A stretch of 64,000 nt of DNA from JAJAZB01 sp964244295. GTDB lineage: Bacteria > Bacteroidota > Bacteroidia > Cytophagales > Spirosomataceae. The DNA lies in assembly GCA_964244295.1 (NCBI GenBank), contig CAXTIG010000028.1:1-64000 (forward strand), read 5' to 3'. Made by a program: the position numbers and the translations under genes. Shown piece by piece: positions 16,209 through 23,864 of this stretch. Position 1 is the first letter of the stretch; each line of letters begins with the position of its first letter. The notes beneath the pieces were generated by a model, which saw only the letters and a program-made list of their open reading frames with translations, was not told where the DNA came from and did no database searches.

Positions 16209-18329
16209 ATGACCCAGACCTTCCAACACGTCTCGTACCTCTGGGACGAGGCCGAAGCCGCCCGGTTGGCGGGCGATGAAGTCGCCCTGCTCATCTACCG
16301 CTCCAACCTGCTCGGGGCCGACCTGCGCCTGACCAACTACGGCGGCGGCAACACCTCCTACAAAGGCCCCGCCCCCGACCCGCTGACCGGCGAAACCGTG
16401 CCTGTGATGTGGGTGAAAGGCTCCGGCGGTGATTTGGGTACGCTCAAAAAATCCGGCCTCGCCGCCCTGTACATGGATCGCCTCCAGGCGCTCAAAAGCC
16501 GGTATCGCGGTCTGGAATTCGAGGACGAAATGGTGGAGTTGTTCAACCACTGCATCTACGACCTTTCCTCAAAAGCCCCCTCCATCGACACGCCGCTGCA
16601 CGCCTTTTTGCCCTTCGCCCACGTGGACCACCTCCACCCCGACGCGGCCATTGCCATCGCCGCCGCCAAAGACGGCGAGCGCATTACCCGCGAGTTGTTC
16701 GACGGGAAAATCGGCTGGGTACCCTGGCGGCGTCCCGGCTTTGAGTTGGGCCTGGAACTGGAGCGTTGCCTGGCCGAAAATCCCGGCATCCGGGGCATCA
16801 TGCTCGGTAGCCACGGGCTGTTTACCTGGGGCGACACGGCTTACGAAAGCTACGTCAACACGCTCGAAGTCATCGAGCGCTGCGCGGAGTTTTTGGAAGA
16901 AAACCACGAAAAGAAAGGCCCGGTGTTCGGCGGCCAAAAGGTGGCGCCGACCGCAGACGCGCAGTCCTCCGGTCGGCGTGCTCAAGCGGCCAAACTCGCC
17001 CCCGTCCTGCGCGGTTTCTGCTCCTCCGAAACCCGCATGGTCGGCCATTTTTCCGACGACGAGCGCGTGCTGCAATTTATCAATTCCGCCGACCTGTCCC
17101 GCCTCGCCCCGCTGGGCACCAGTTGCCCCGACCATTTTCTCCGCACCAAAATTCAGCCACTCGTGCTCGACCTCGCCCCCGATGCCGACCTCAGCGACGT
17201 AGCGGCCTTGAAAGAAAAATTGAACCCCGCTTTTGAAGCGTACCGGGCGATGTACACGGCATACTACGAAAGTTGCAAACACGCCAATAGCCCCGCCCTC
17301 CGCGACCCCAACCCGGTCGTGATGCTCTGGCCGGGGGTGGGGATGTTCACCTTCGCCAAAGACAAACAAACCGCCCGCGTCGCCGCCGAATTTTACACCA
17401 ACGCCATCAACGTGATGCGCGGGGCCGAGGCCATTTCGGAATACACGGCCCTGCCCCGGCAAGAAGCCTTCAACATCGAATACTGGCTGCTGGAAGAAGC
17501 CAAACTCCAGCGGATGCCCAAACCCAAGCCGCTTTCGGGCAAAATCGCGCTCGTGACCGGCAGCGCGGGCGGCATCGGCAAAGCCATCGCCCGGCGCTTT
17601 GCCCAGGAGGGGGCCGTCGTGTTTCTCAACGACAACGACGCCGAACGGCTCGATGGCGCTTCAGCCGATTTCCTGAAAACCCACGGACGCGACACCTCTG
17701 CCAGCGACCTGCTCGACGTGACCAGCGCCGCCAGTATCGCCGGCGCTTTCGAGGCCTGCTGCCTGGCTTTCGGCGGAGTGGACATCGTGGTCAACAACGC
17801 GGGCATCAGCATTTCCAAACCCCTCGGTGAGCACACCGAGGGCGATTGGGATAAGCTCTACGACATTTTGGTGAAAGGCCAGTTTCTCGTTTCGCAGGCG
17901 GGCGCGGCGGTGATGCGCCAGCAGGGGCTGGGCGGCGACATCGTCAACATCGTCTCTAAAAACGCGGTCGTCAGTGGCCCGAACAACCTCGGCTACGGCT
18001 CGGCCAAAGCCGCCCAGGCCCACGGCACCCGCCTGCTCGCCGCCGAACTCGGCCCCGAGAAAATCCGGGTGAACATGGTCAACCCCGACGCCGTCATCGC
18101 CGACTCGAAAATCTGGGCCGGAGCCTGGGCTGAAGGCCGCGCCAAAGCCTACGGCGTGACGGTTGAAGAACTGCCCGCGTTTTACGCCAAACGCACCCTG
18201 CTCGGCGAAGTCATCCTGCCCGACGACATCGCCAACGCCTGTTTCGCCTTCGTGGGCGGCCTTCTGAACAAATCGACCGGCAACGCGCTGAACGTGGACG
18301 GGGGCGTGGCGATGGGTTTTTTGCGCTGA
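16209..18329 (+). CDS. rhaEW: Bifunctional rhamnulose-1-phosphate aldolase/lactaldehyde dehydrogenase
   Basis: Fusion of 706 residues. The N-terminal class II aldolase domain (about 10-420) has NYGGGNTSYK, HAFLPFAHVDHLHPDA and SHGLFTWGDT metal-site histidines and splits L-rhamnulose 1-phosphate to dihydroxyacetone phosphate and L-lactaldehyde. The C-terminal short-chain dehydrogenase (about 437-706) has TGSAGGIGKA, NNAGIS and the YGSAK catalytic pair and oxidises lactaldehyde to L-lactate. Bacillus YuxG and Chloroflexus RhaEW are the described relatives. A 34-base palindrome at 16945-16978 adds about 11 residues (APTADAQSSGR) between family blocks without breaking the frame. Confidence 0.92.
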   Translation: MTQTFQHVSYLWDEAEAARLAGDEVALLIYRSNLLGADLRLTNYGGGNTSYKGPAPDPLTGETVPVMWVKGSGGDLGTLKKSGLAALYMDRLQALKSRYRGLEFEDEMVELFNHCIYDLSSKAPSIDTPLHAFLPFAHVDHLHPDAAIAIAAAKDGERITRELFDGKIGWVPWRRPGFELGLELERCLAENPGIRGIMLGSHGLFTWGDTAYESYVNTLEVIERCAEFLEENHEKKGPVFGGQKVAPTADAQSSGRRAQAAKLAPVLRGFCSSETRMVGHFSDDERVLQFINSADLSRLAPLGTSCPDHFLRTKIQPLVLDLAPDADLSDVAALKEKLNPAFEAYRAMYTAYYESCKHANSPALRDPNPVVMLWPGVGMFTFAKDKQTARVAAEFYTNAINVMRGAEAISEYTALPRQEAFNIEYWLLEEAKLQRMPKPKPLSGKIALVTGSAGGIGKAIARRFAQEGAVVFLNDNDAERLDGASADFLKTHGRDTSASDLLDVTSAASIAGAFEACCLAFGGVDIVVNNAGISISKPLGEHTEGDWDKLYDILVKGQFLVSQAGAAVMRQQGLGGDIVNIVSKNAVVSGPNNLGYGSAKAAQAHGTRLLAAELGPEKIRVNMVNPDAVIADSKIWAGAWAEGRAKAYGVTVEELPAFYAKRTLLGEVILPDDIANACFAFVGGLLNKSTGNALNVDGGVAMGFLR
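16945..16978. repeat. Small palindrome inside rhaEW
   Basis: CGCCGACCG and CGGTCGGCG arms (9 bp) around a 16-base loop, in frame within the aldolase coding region at a place where relatives have no such residues. Confidence 0.6.
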
Positions 18330-18368
18330 GAAAATCGGTAGTTTTGGGAAACGAAACCGCTGGAAAGT

Positions 18369-18569
18369 ATGGAAACGACCACAAAACCCCTCACTGAAGA
18401 AGAACGCCGCGAGCGGGCTATTCGCCTTTCACAACGGTTGCTGGAAAGCAAGCGGCAGGGACAAGAGGAAATTCGCCGGGAAGCCGCCGACCCGGATTCG
18501 GCCTTGAGCCAACGCATTCGGGAACTGAAAAAGAAAAACGATGCAAAAGGGCACCCCTTCGACGTATGA
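18369..18569 (+). CDS. Small charged protein upstream of DUF6169-like gene
   Basis: A 66-residue, highly charged, all-helical protein (EEERRERAIRLSQRLLESK, LSQRIRELKKKN). It overlaps the next gene by 29 bases. Size, order and overlap resemble an antitoxin or accessory partner. No family is recognised. It sits inside the rhamnose operon, between the aldolase and mutarotase genes. Confidence 0.6.
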   Translation: METTTKPLTEEERRERAIRLSQRLLESKRQGQEEIRREAADPDSALSQRIRELKKKNDAKGHPFDV

Positions 18570-19053
18570 GTACATTTTCGAAGAGGGTGAACGAAAAAGT
18601 TACTCGTTTCAAACCAGCCACGGCCTTACCTACGCGGCCCGTTTCAAGGCGTCAGGATACGTTTTTGAATCGGCTCCGGTTTGGGCGGATTCAGCGTACG
18701 AATTTTTTATGGAAGTAGCCGACAACCCAACGCGGCAGTCACCTCCGCCCGACTCGCTCATTCCGGCTACGGTCGTGCGGATTTTCCAGGACTTTTTCCA
18801 CCGGCACGGTGAAATTGTGCTCTACACCTGCGAAACCGCCGACGGGCGCGGCGCCGCCCGCGCCCGCAAATTCGACGGCTGGTTCCGACAGTTTAACGAC
18901 GAATCTTTCATCAAAGCCGACCGTACCCTGTTCGACCCGCGTCAAAACCTGACCTACCAAAACTCCCTCCTCCTGCGGGCCGGTAATCCGTACCGGGACG
19001 AAATCCTGGCCGCGTTCGAGGCGCTGTTTGGTGGTTTGGAAGCCGAAAAATAA
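18541..19053 (+). CDS. DUF6169-like protein
   Basis: A 170-residue protein that I place, with moderate confidence, in the DUF6169 group of Bacteroidota (start YEYIFEEGERKSYSFQTSHGLTYAARF, then VRIFQDFFHRHGEIVLYTCETADGRGAARARKFDGWF, then NPYRDEILAAFEALF). Function unknown. The pattern of a small charged protein followed by this one, inserted in a metabolic operon, suggests a two-gene module, possibly toxin/antitoxin or defence-related. The ATG at 18541 overlaps the upstream gene; alternative starts within the next 15 codons are not obvious. Confidence 0.65.
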   Translation: MQKGTPSTYEYIFEEGERKSYSFQTSHGLTYAARFKASGYVFESAPVWADSAYEFFMEVADNPTRQSPPPDSLIPATVVRIFQDFFHRHGEIVLYTCETADGRGAARARKFDGWFRQFNDESFIKADRTLFDPRQNLTYQNSLLLRAGNPYRDEILAAFEALFGGLEAEK

Positions 19054-19062
19054 CCGTCGATT

Positions 19063-19377
19063 ATGCCTCGCCTTGCCTTCAAAATGCAGCTTTTCCCCGG
19101 CCAGCAAGCCGAGTACCGCCGCCGCCACGACCAACTCTGGCCCGAACTGCGGGAGTTGTTGAAAACAACCGGAATCAGCGACTATTCCATTTTTCTGGAC
19201 CAGGAAACCCACGCCCTGTTCGGGGTGCTGACCGTTGAAGACCCGGCGGCACTCGACGCCCTGCCTGCGCACCCGGTGATGCGAAAGTGGTGGGCGTACA
19301 TGGCCGATTTGATGCAGACCAACGCTGACCAGTCGCCCGTGCAAAGCCCACTAACCGAAGTTTTTTACCTGAAATGA
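19063..19377 (+). CDS. rhaM: L-rhamnose mutarotase
   Basis: A 104-residue protein of the RhaM/DUF718 family that interconverts alpha and beta L-rhamnose. Typical segments are MPRLAFKMQLFPGQQAEYRRRHDQLWPEL, with the His of RRHDQLWPEL, GISDYSIFLDQETHALFGVL and MRKWWAYMADLM. Full length for the family. It lies directly before the isomerase. Confidence 0.93.
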   Translation: MPRLAFKMQLFPGQQAEYRRRHDQLWPELRELLKTTGISDYSIFLDQETHALFGVLTVEDPAALDALPAHPVMRKWWAYMADLMQTNADQSPVQSPLTEVFYLK

Positions 19378-19381
19378 CTCG

Positions 19382-19470
19382 TCCGGATTTAGCTTCGCTG
19401 AACTCACGTTTGTAAACCGGTCGGCAGAGTAGCGGATTTAACTTCGCTGAAACTTCGTTTTGTAATCCGC
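19382..19470. repeat. Two tandem degenerate hairpins
   Basis: CGGATTTAGCTTCGCTGAAC... closing with GTAAACCGG, then CGGATTTAACTTCGCTGAAA... closing with GTAATCCG. The two copies are clearly related and each can fold on itself. They fill the mutarotase-isomerase gap. Confidence 0.65.
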
Positions 19471-19492
19471 GTTTAAAAAAACCTCTTAACCC

Positions 19493-20773
19493 ATGCCGCT
19501 CGAACTCTACCAACTCGCCGCCCACAACCAGCAGGGCAACGCCACGCACCGCCGCCGCTACGAACACCTGCTCCAGGAAATCGGCGAAGCCGCCGCCGAA
19601 ACCATCGTGGAGAAACTCGTCGCGTTTCAAATCGCCATTCCCAGTTGGGCGCTGGGCACGGGCGGCACCCGCTTCGGGCGGTTTCCGGGCGGGGGCGAGC
19701 CGCGCAATCTGGAAGAAAAAATCAGCGACGTGGGCCTGCTCCACGCCCTTAACCGCAGCAGCGGGGCCATTTCCCTCCACATTCCCTGGGACATTCCGCA
19801 AGACGGGAAGGCGATTCAACAACTGGCGGCGAGTTTCAATTTGAAATTCGACGCGGTCAATTCCAACACCTTTCAAGACCAACCCCAGCAGGAACTGACG
19901 TACAAATTCGGCTCGCTCCAGCACACCGACGCGGCCGTGCGGCGGCAAGCCGTGGAGCACAACATCGACGTAATCCGCCACGGCGAGGCCCTCGGCTCGA
20001 AGTCGCTGACGGTCTGGTTGTCGGATGGCTCGTGTTTTCCGGGTCAACTCAGTTTTCGGAAAGCCTTCGAGCGAACGCTGGACGGCCTGCGGGAAATTTA
20101 CGCCGCCCTGCCGCCCGACTGGAAACTGTTTGTGGAGTACAAAGCCTTCGAGCCGAATTTTTACTCGACCACCGTCGGCGATTGGGGGCAATCATACCTC
20201 TACGCCAGCAAATTGGGGCCGCAAGCCTACACGCTCGTAGATCTGGGCCACCACCTGCCCAACGCCAACATCGAACAAATCGTGGCGCTGCTGCTCATGG
20301 AGGGCAAACTCGGCGGCTTTCACTTCAACGATTCCAAATACGGCGACGACGACCTCACGGCGGGCAGCATCAAACCTTACCAGTTGTTCCTGATTTTCAA
20401 CGAACTCGTGGACGGCATGGATGCCAACGGAATGAACCACGCCAGCGATTTGGGTTGGATGATCGACGCCAGCCACAACGTGAAGGACCCGCTCGAAGAC
20501 CTGCTGCAAAGTGTGGAAGCCATCAAACTGGCCTACGCCCAGGCCCTGCTGGTGGACCGTCCCGCGCTGGAAGCCGCCCGCGAAACCAACGACGCCGCCC
20601 AGGCCCAGGAGCTTTTGCAGGACGTATTCCGCACCGATTTGCGCCCGCTGCTGGCCGAAGCCCGGCTGCGGGCGGGAGCGGCGCTGGCCCCGATTGCCTT
20701 GTTTCGCGAAGCAAAAATTCGTCAGAAACTCATCGAAACGCGTGGCTTGAAAGCCGTCGCGACGGGACTGTAA
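19493..20773 (+). CDS. rhaI: L-rhamnose isomerase, Pseudomonas stutzeri RhaI type
   Basis: TIM-barrel metal-dependent isomerase of 426 residues converting L-rhamnose to L-rhamnulose. Recognisable blocks are AIPSWALGTGGTRFGRFPGGGEPRN, HIPWD, FVEYKAFEPNFYSTTVGDWG, LVDLGHHLPNANIEQI and GFHFNDSKYGDDDLTAG, which carry the metal-binding Glu, Asp and His residues. This is the RhaI type, not E. coli RhaA. It lies between mutarotase and FGGY kinase genes of the same strand. Confidence 0.92.
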   Translation: MPLELYQLAAHNQQGNATHRRRYEHLLQEIGEAAAETIVEKLVAFQIAIPSWALGTGGTRFGRFPGGGEPRNLEEKISDVGLLHALNRSSGAISLHIPWDIPQDGKAIQQLAASFNLKFDAVNSNTFQDQPQQELTYKFGSLQHTDAAVRRQAVEHNIDVIRHGEALGSKSLTVWLSDGSCFPGQLSFRKAFERTLDGLREIYAALPPDWKLFVEYKAFEPNFYSTTVGDWGQSYLYASKLGPQAYTLVDLGHHLPNANIEQIVALLLMEGKLGGFHFNDSKYGDDDLTAGSIKPYQLFLIFNELVDGMDANGMNHASDLGWMIDASHNVKDPLEDLLQSVEAIKLAYAQALLVDRPALEAARETNDAAQAQELLQDVFRTDLRPLLAEARLRAGAALAPIALFREAKIRQKLIETRGLKAVATGL

Positions 20774-20783
20774 ACGAATTGAA

Positions 20784-20876
20784 AATGGAAAATGGATAAT
20801 GGATAATGAAAGGCCCCACGGACTTTTCATTATCCATTCCGCGCGGCGGACCGTTCCATTGTCAATTATCCATTAA
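20784..20876. repeat. Word-type inverted repeat (ATGGATAATG)
   Basis: The left side reiterates AATGGATAATGGATAATG; the right side carries CATTATCCATT and CAATTATCCATT. It lies immediately before the kinase start and adds 24 spurious codons to that open frame. Confidence 0.75.
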
Positions 20877-20877
20877 A

Positions 20878-22248
20878 ATGGAGGTTGTCGCCATTTTTGA
20901 CGTTGGCAAAACCAACAAAAAATTGCTGCTGTTCGACGTGGCCTACCAGGTCGTGTTCGAGGAGCAAACCCCGTTCGAAGAGATTCTGGACGACGACGGC
21001 TTCCACGGCGACGACCTCGACCGGCTGACGGCCTGGCTCAAAGCCAGCCTCGACGCCGTGCTGCGCGACGGGCGTTTCGTGGTGCGGGCCGTCAACTGCA
21101 CGGCTTACGGGGCCAGCCTGGTGTACCTCGATGCCGCCGGAAAGCCCGTCGCGCCGCTGTACAACTACCTCAAACCCTTTCCGGAAGAACTACGTCGGCA
21201 GTTTTTCCAACACTACGGCCCGGTCGAGGAGTTTTGTGCCCAAACCGCCTCGCCCGACCTGGGAATGCTCAATTCGGGTCTGCAACTCTACTGGCTCAAG
21301 CACATCAAACCCGACCTGTACCGGCAAGTCGAACACGCCCTGCATTTGCCGCAGTATTGCTCCTCCGTGTTTACGGGAAAACCAGTGGCCGAAATCACCA
21401 GCATTGGTTGCCACACGGCCCTCTGGGATTTTGACCAGCAGAAATACCACCGTTGGGTGTTCGACGAGGCCCTGCACGCGTTTGGGCAAATGGTGCTGCC
21501 CTCGTTTGTGACCAGTCTCCGTGCGGGCTTCGAGGTGGGCATCGGCATCCACGACAGTTCCGCCGCGTTGGTGCCCTACCTGCTGGCCTTCGGCGAAGCG
21601 CCGTTTCTCCTACTTTCCACCGGCACCTGGTGCATCACGCTCAACCCCTTCAGCATCGCCACGCTCAGCACCGAAGACCTCCGCCAGGATTGCCTCAACT
21701 ACCTCACGTTTCGGGGCGATCGGGTGCGGGCCTCGCGCTTGTTTGCGGGCAACGAACACGAGCGGCGCGTAAACGTGCTGGCTGAGTATTTCTCGGCACC
21801 CACCGACTTTTACAAGAACGTGACCTACGACCCGGCCTGCGTGCGTACCTTGCGCCACCGCTTCCGGCAGGCCCTGCCGGAGGAAGCCGACCTCGGTTCG
21901 CTGCGCGATTCGGCCTTTGCCGAGCGGGCCTTGAACGAGTTCGGCAGTTACGCGGAAGCCTACCATCAGTTGATGCTCGACCTGATGGCCCAGCAAATCG
22001 CCTCGATTCGGTTGGCGCGGGGCGGCACTGCGGTGACGAACCTGTTCGTGGATGGCGGCTTTTCGCGCAGTTCGATTTACATGAACCTGCTCGCCGAGTC
22101 CTTCCCCGATTTGGAGGTGTACGCCTCCGAACTGGCCCAGGCCACGGCGCTGGGGGCGGCGCTGGTGATCGCCCCGAGTTGGAACCCGCAGCCGTTTGGG
22201 CGGGCGTTGTTTAGGTTGAAAAAATTCACCTCCGCGTTGTCATCCTGA
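20878..22248 (+). CDS. FGGY-family carbohydrate kinase, probable rhamnulokinase
   Basis: ASKHA-fold sugar kinase of 456 residues. The ATP-binding phosphate motif is at the N-terminus (IFDVGKTNKKLLLFD), GASLVYLD follows, and the second phosphate/adenosine motifs are FLLLSTGTWCITLNPF and NLFVDGGFSRSSIYMN. Given isomerase upstream and aldolase in the same locus, phosphorylation of L-rhamnulose is the natural role; it is not the classical RhaB subgroup. The ATG at 20878 was chosen because upstream codons come from a repeat. The last residues, ALSS and the TGA, are supplied by the adjoining TCATCCTGA element. Confidence 0.85.
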   Translation: MEVVAIFDVGKTNKKLLLFDVAYQVVFEEQTPFEEILDDDGFHGDDLDRLTAWLKASLDAVLRDGRFVVRAVNCTAYGASLVYLDAAGKPVAPLYNYLKPFPEELRRQFFQHYGPVEEFCAQTASPDLGMLNSGLQLYWLKHIKPDLYRQVEHALHLPQYCSSVFTGKPVAEITSIGCHTALWDFDQQKYHRWVFDEALHAFGQMVLPSFVTSLRAGFEVGIGIHDSSAALVPYLLAFGEAPFLLLSTGTWCITLNPFSIATLSTEDLRQDCLNYLTFRGDRVRASRLFAGNEHERRVNVLAEYFSAPTDFYKNVTYDPACVRTLRHRFRQALPEEADLGSLRDSAFAERALNEFGSYAEAYHQLMLDLMAQQIASIRLARGGTAVTNLFVDGGFSRSSIYMNLLAESFPDLEVYASELAQATALGAALVIAPSWNPQPFGRALFRLKKFTSALSS

Positions 22249-22265
22249 GCTTGCGAAAGGATGAC
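22239..22265. repeat. Short derivative of the TCATCC/GAAGGA repeat
   Basis: GTCATCCTGAGC...AAAGGATGAC; a reduced hairpin lacking the inner blocks, overlapping the kinase stop codon. Confidence 0.7.
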
Positions 22266-22288
22266 AGTGCGGGGGTGCTGAAAAATCC

Positions 22289-23023
22289 ATGAAACTCGCC
22301 CTTTTTCTCCCCTGCTACGTCGATCAGTTTTATCCGCAAGTCGGCATTGCCACGGTGCAGTTGCTCGAAAAACTCGGCTGCGAGGTACATTTTCCAATGA
22401 ACCAAACCTGTTGCGGACAGCCGATGGCGAACGCCGGTTTTGAACACTTAGCTGGGGGCTGCGACGAAAATTTCGTGCGGGCCTTCGGGGGCTACGACTA
22501 CGTGGTGTCGCCTTCGGGCAGTTGTACGCTCCACGTGAAGGAACATTTGCATTCCCAAAAAGACGAGGCCGAGGCCACCCGCCTGCGGGGGCGTATTTAT
22601 GAACTGAGTGAATTTCTGACCGACGTGTTGAAGGTGGATAGCCTCCCCGCCCGCTTTCCGCACCGGGTGGGTCTGCACCAGAGTTGCCACGGGCAGCGCG
22701 GGCTGAAAACCTCGCAGATGAGCGAGTTGAACGCGCCCGGTTTTTCCAAACCCCGCCACCTGCTCAACTTGGTGGAGGGCCTGGAGTTCGTCGAACTCGA
22801 CCGGGTGGACGAATGCTGCGGCTTTGGGGGCACCTTTGCCGTGGGCGAAGAAACGGTTTCGGTAAAAATGGGCCGCGACCGCGTGGCCGACCACCTCCGC
22901 CATGGGGCGGAATTTATCGTGGGCGGCGACGTGAGTTGTCTGATGCACCTCGAGGGCATCCTCCGGCGGCAAGGCTCGCCGGTAGGGGTGCGGCATTTAG
23001 CGGAGATTTTAAATGCAGACTAA
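22289..23023 (+). CDS. lutA: Lactate utilization protein A, (Fe-S)-binding
   Basis: A 244-residue LutA/YkgE protein with two CCG domains: NQTCCGQPMANAGF near residue 36 and DECCGFGGTFAV near 172, each with an upstream cysteine (LPCYVDQF, HQSCHGQRG). With LutB and LutC it forms the cytoplasmic L-lactate dehydrogenase complex that converts L-lactate to pyruvate. Lactate is the product expected from the aldolase/dehydrogenase fusion upstream, which explains its place in this locus. Confidence 0.93.
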   Translation: MKLALFLPCYVDQFYPQVGIATVQLLEKLGCEVHFPMNQTCCGQPMANAGFEHLAGGCDENFVRAFGGYDYVVSPSGSCTLHVKEHLHSQKDEAEATRLRGRIYELSEFLTDVLKVDSLPARFPHRVGLHQSCHGQRGLKTSQMSELNAPGFSKPRHLLNLVEGLEFVELDRVDECCGFGGTFAVGEETVSVKMGRDRVADHLRHGAEFIVGGDVSCLMHLEGILRRQGSPVGVRHLAEILNAD

Positions 23024-23095
23024 AAGTTTTGCCAAGTCTGCTTGTTTATTTGTAAAGTTTGTTTGACTTTTGGACAAACAAACTTTTTATAGATC

Positions 23096-23566
23096 ATGAA
23101 AACAGGCTTTTTGTTTCCGCATCGCTACCGGCTGGTAGGCTGGCTGGTGTTCGTCCCTTCGCTGGCGCTGGGACTGGCGTACATGTACGCCGAGTTTGGG
23201 TTTGAATTTTTGACGATCTACGAGCCAAAAAAAAGCGAAGTGCATGGATGGCGAATCAGTGACTGGCCCATCAACCTGACCGACGAACTGGCAGCGCTGG
23301 GCATCATCGCCGGGTTGCTGATGGTCGGTTTTTCAAAGGAAAAAACGGAGGACGAAATGGTGAGCCGCCTGCGGTTGGATGCCTTGCAGTGGAGCGTGTA
23401 CGTCAATTACGGAATTCTGGCCCTGGCTATTTTGCTGGTACACGGCTCGGAGTTTTTGCAGGTGATGACCTACAATCTTTTCACGGTGTTGCTGGTTTTC
23501 GTCGTGCGGTTCCGCTGGTTGGTGTTCCGAAATGCCCGGGCGTCGTTGCCTGCGCTGGCTTTATGA
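23096..23566 (+). CDS. Four-helix membrane protein paired with HTH regulator
   Basis: A 156-residue protein with about four hydrophobic segments (residues 12-32, 62-80, 98-118, 122-140). No family function is recognised. It overlaps the following HTH gene by the ATGA arrangement, so the two are translationally coupled. Such membrane/small-HTH pairs are common in Bacteroidota. It splits the lut genes. Confidence 0.75.
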   Translation: MKTGFLFPHRYRLVGWLVFVPSLALGLAYMYAEFGFEFLTIYEPKKSEVHGWRISDWPINLTDELAALGIIAGLLMVGFSKEKTEDEMVSRLRLDALQWSVYVNYGILALAILLVHGSEFLQVMTYNLFTVLLVFVVRFRWLVFRNARASLPALAL

Positions 23567-23763
23567 AAACCCGCCTCAAAGTAGCCCGTGCCGAGCAAAA
23601 CCGCTCGCAGGCGGAGGTGGCCGAAGCCATCGGCGTGAGTCGGCAGACGATCAATTCCATCGAAACGGGCCGGTACGTGCCCTCGACGGTGCTGGCGCTG
23701 AAACTGGCCCGGTTATTTGAAATTCCCGTGGAAGCGCTTTTTCAGTTGGAAGAAACGGATTAA
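23563..23763 (+). CDS. Small XRE/YozG-type helix-turn-helix regulator
   Basis: A 66-residue Cro/CI-fold protein: KVARAEQNRSQAEVAEAIGVSRQTINSIETGRYVPSTVLALKLARLFEIPVEALFQLEE. The helix-turn-helix is AEVAEAIGVSRQTINSIE. The ATG at 23563 overlaps the TGA of the membrane protein gene. Likely autoregulatory or controls its partner; whether it controls the lut genes is unknown. Confidence 0.9.
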   Translation: MKTRLKVARAEQNRSQAEVAEAIGVSRQTINSIETGRYVPSTVLALKLARLFEIPVEALFQLEETD

Positions 23764-23853
23764 CGGTTTGTAGTTTGTGGTTTACGGTTTGTGGTTGAAT
23801 TGCCTTTTTAACCAAAAACCGTAAACTACAACCTACAAACCACAAACCGAAAA
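23763..23853. repeat. Word-type inverted repeat (GGTTTGTAG)
   Basis: Left CGGTTTGTAGTTTGTGGTTT...; right ...AAACTACAACCTACAAACC. It lies between the HTH gene and lutB and touches the presumed lutB start. Confidence 0.75.
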
Positions 23854-23864
23854 CCGAAACGAAG

